From contig JAVGWX010000004.1 in the NCBI GenBank assembly GCA_036924085.1, forward strand, positions 78,942,941-79,006,940: a DNA stretch of 64,000 nt. Direction: 5' to 3'. The notes under the pieces were generated by a model. It saw nothing but the letters and a program-made list of their open reading frames with translations. It was not told the DNA's origin and did not search any database. Below, piece by piece: positions 63,324-64,000 of this stretch. The position numbers and the translations under genes are program-made. Position 1 is the first letter of the stretch, and each line of letters starts with the position of its first letter. Origin of the DNA: Ariolimax columbianus (taxonomy: Eukaryota > Mollusca > Gastropoda > Stylommatophora > Arionidae).

Positions 63324-63509
63324 CTGAAAGACAACAACAACAAAAAAAAAACCAAAAAAAAAAAAAAAAAAAAAAAAAAGACAAATAAATGACAGAATAG
63401 TGTTATGTAATATAATGTAACTGCTTGGAATACTGTTTTATAATATTATGATCAAATAACAACTGAAGCAAAACCAGAAACCACTACAATGAACGAGCTC
63501 TTTTTTGCA

Positions 63510-63830
63510 GAGTCGCTTTCATTCCGATGAATAAAACCTCCTAAAACATCTGAATGCCCTTGACAATAACTGCGATAGATATAATATAAGGATTAGTACA
63601 GCAAAGACTGAGGTAATGAAAATGAGCAGAATAGAGAAAACACTAAATATACAGGTAAAAAGTACAGAGCTTAAACAAGTCAGTGAATTCAAATACTTGG
63701 GCAGCTTGTTCACACAAGATGGAAGGCTAGATAGAGAGGTGGAATCGATTACACAGAAAGCTAATGCGGTTTCCCATCAGCTCTCACCATTACTAGTCCA
63801 GAAGCTGTTGGATCAATAACAGTAACAACA
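63510..63830 (+). mobile_element. LINE RT thumb fragment
   Basis: TAKTEVMKMSRIEKTLNIQV, LKQVSEFKYLGSLFTQDGRL and KANAVSHQLSPLLVQKLL: the same protein region as 14,530-14,815 and 46,180-46,290. 63,830-64,000 holds nothing I recognise. Confidence 0.88.
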
Positions 63831-64000
63831 AATCACCAACGTATTACGTGGGCACGAAAAAGGGGCTGACTTTAGTAACACTGTAAACTTACAAAGCATA
63901 TCTTAAGAGGTGACTACTGAAGGCTGGACACGAGGAAGATAACTTCGTGTTGCAGAAACTTTAAGCCACATAAACATTAAATGTGAAAAGGTCAACGAAA

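Noticed and set aside
62980..63384. Full 134-codon ORF as a single gene
   Set aside because: The Phe-rich start is the polypyrimidine tract before the acceptor, and the end runs beyond a good donor; only 63,103-63,323 is exon.

Overview
This is a stretch of animal (metazoan) nuclear DNA. It has AT-rich sequence, short exons with GT/AG borders separated by multi-kilobase introns, and a dense load of non-LTR retrotransposons, tRNA-headed SINEs, DNA-transposon remnants and minisatellites. The mix of RTE-like, CR1-like and RNase H-bearing LINEs, and of SINEs that share a tail with a LINE, fits a lophotrochozoan, most likely a mollusc (a cephalopod is plausible). That placement is inference; no host marker gene fixes the species.

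The only host gene I can support runs on the minus strand across almost the whole window (about 63,323 down to 7,531). I traced 15 coding exons by reading the minus strand for phase-compatible GT/AG segments. Joined, they give one open frame of about 616 residues, lacking only the 5' end, which must lie beyond 64,000. The product is an M12B (reprolysin/ADAM/ADAMTS-like) zinc metalloprotease. Exons 1-3 and most of exon 4 encode a propeptide. Exon 4 carries a furin-type RRKR site. The end of exon 4 to exon 10 encode the catalytic domain, with the zinc motif HExxHxxGxxHD split across an intron between exons 9 and 10 and a Met-turn in exon 10. Exons 11-13 encode an ADAMTS-type cysteine-rich domain. 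Exons 14 and 15 each encode one copy of a small cysteine module. A TGA at 7,531 is followed within about 50 bases by AATAAA. There are no thrombospondin repeats, transmembrane segment or EGF module, so a small secreted protease is predicted.

Everything else reads as intronic or flanking repeats. Region 1-7.4 kb holds a SINE, a near full-length but broken APE-RT-RNase H LINE (1.2-5.0 kb) and two RTE-like 3' fragments in tandem. 7.7-12.7 kb holds CR1-like fragments, a mariner relic and a 31-bp minisatellite. 13-18 kb holds a SINE, RT fragments, (GTT)n arrays and a 33-bp minisatellite. 19-31 kb holds inverted LINE fragments with RNase H, a 41-bp minisatellite, a second mariner relic, a hAT 3' end and degenerate repeats. 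31-45 kb holds more SINEs, a large 33-bp array, a GAT array, a 103-bp array, a TA-flanked MITE, a 50-bp array and an AT-rich array. 45-53 kb holds RT fragments and small arrays. 53.3-57 kb holds two CR1-like elements in tail-to-tail orientation. 57-64 kb holds SINEs, AT-rich pentanucleotide arrays and the first visible exons.

Two patterns recur. First, several SINE families end in the same 3' tail as the CR1-like LINE, which suggests they borrow its machinery. Second, many tandem arrays begin at, or are built from, parts of dispersed elements: (GTT)n from a SINE tail, a 33-bp unit inside another SINE, and 45- and 50-bp units inside RT fragments. All statements come from reading the sequence by eye; no alignment or database search was run.
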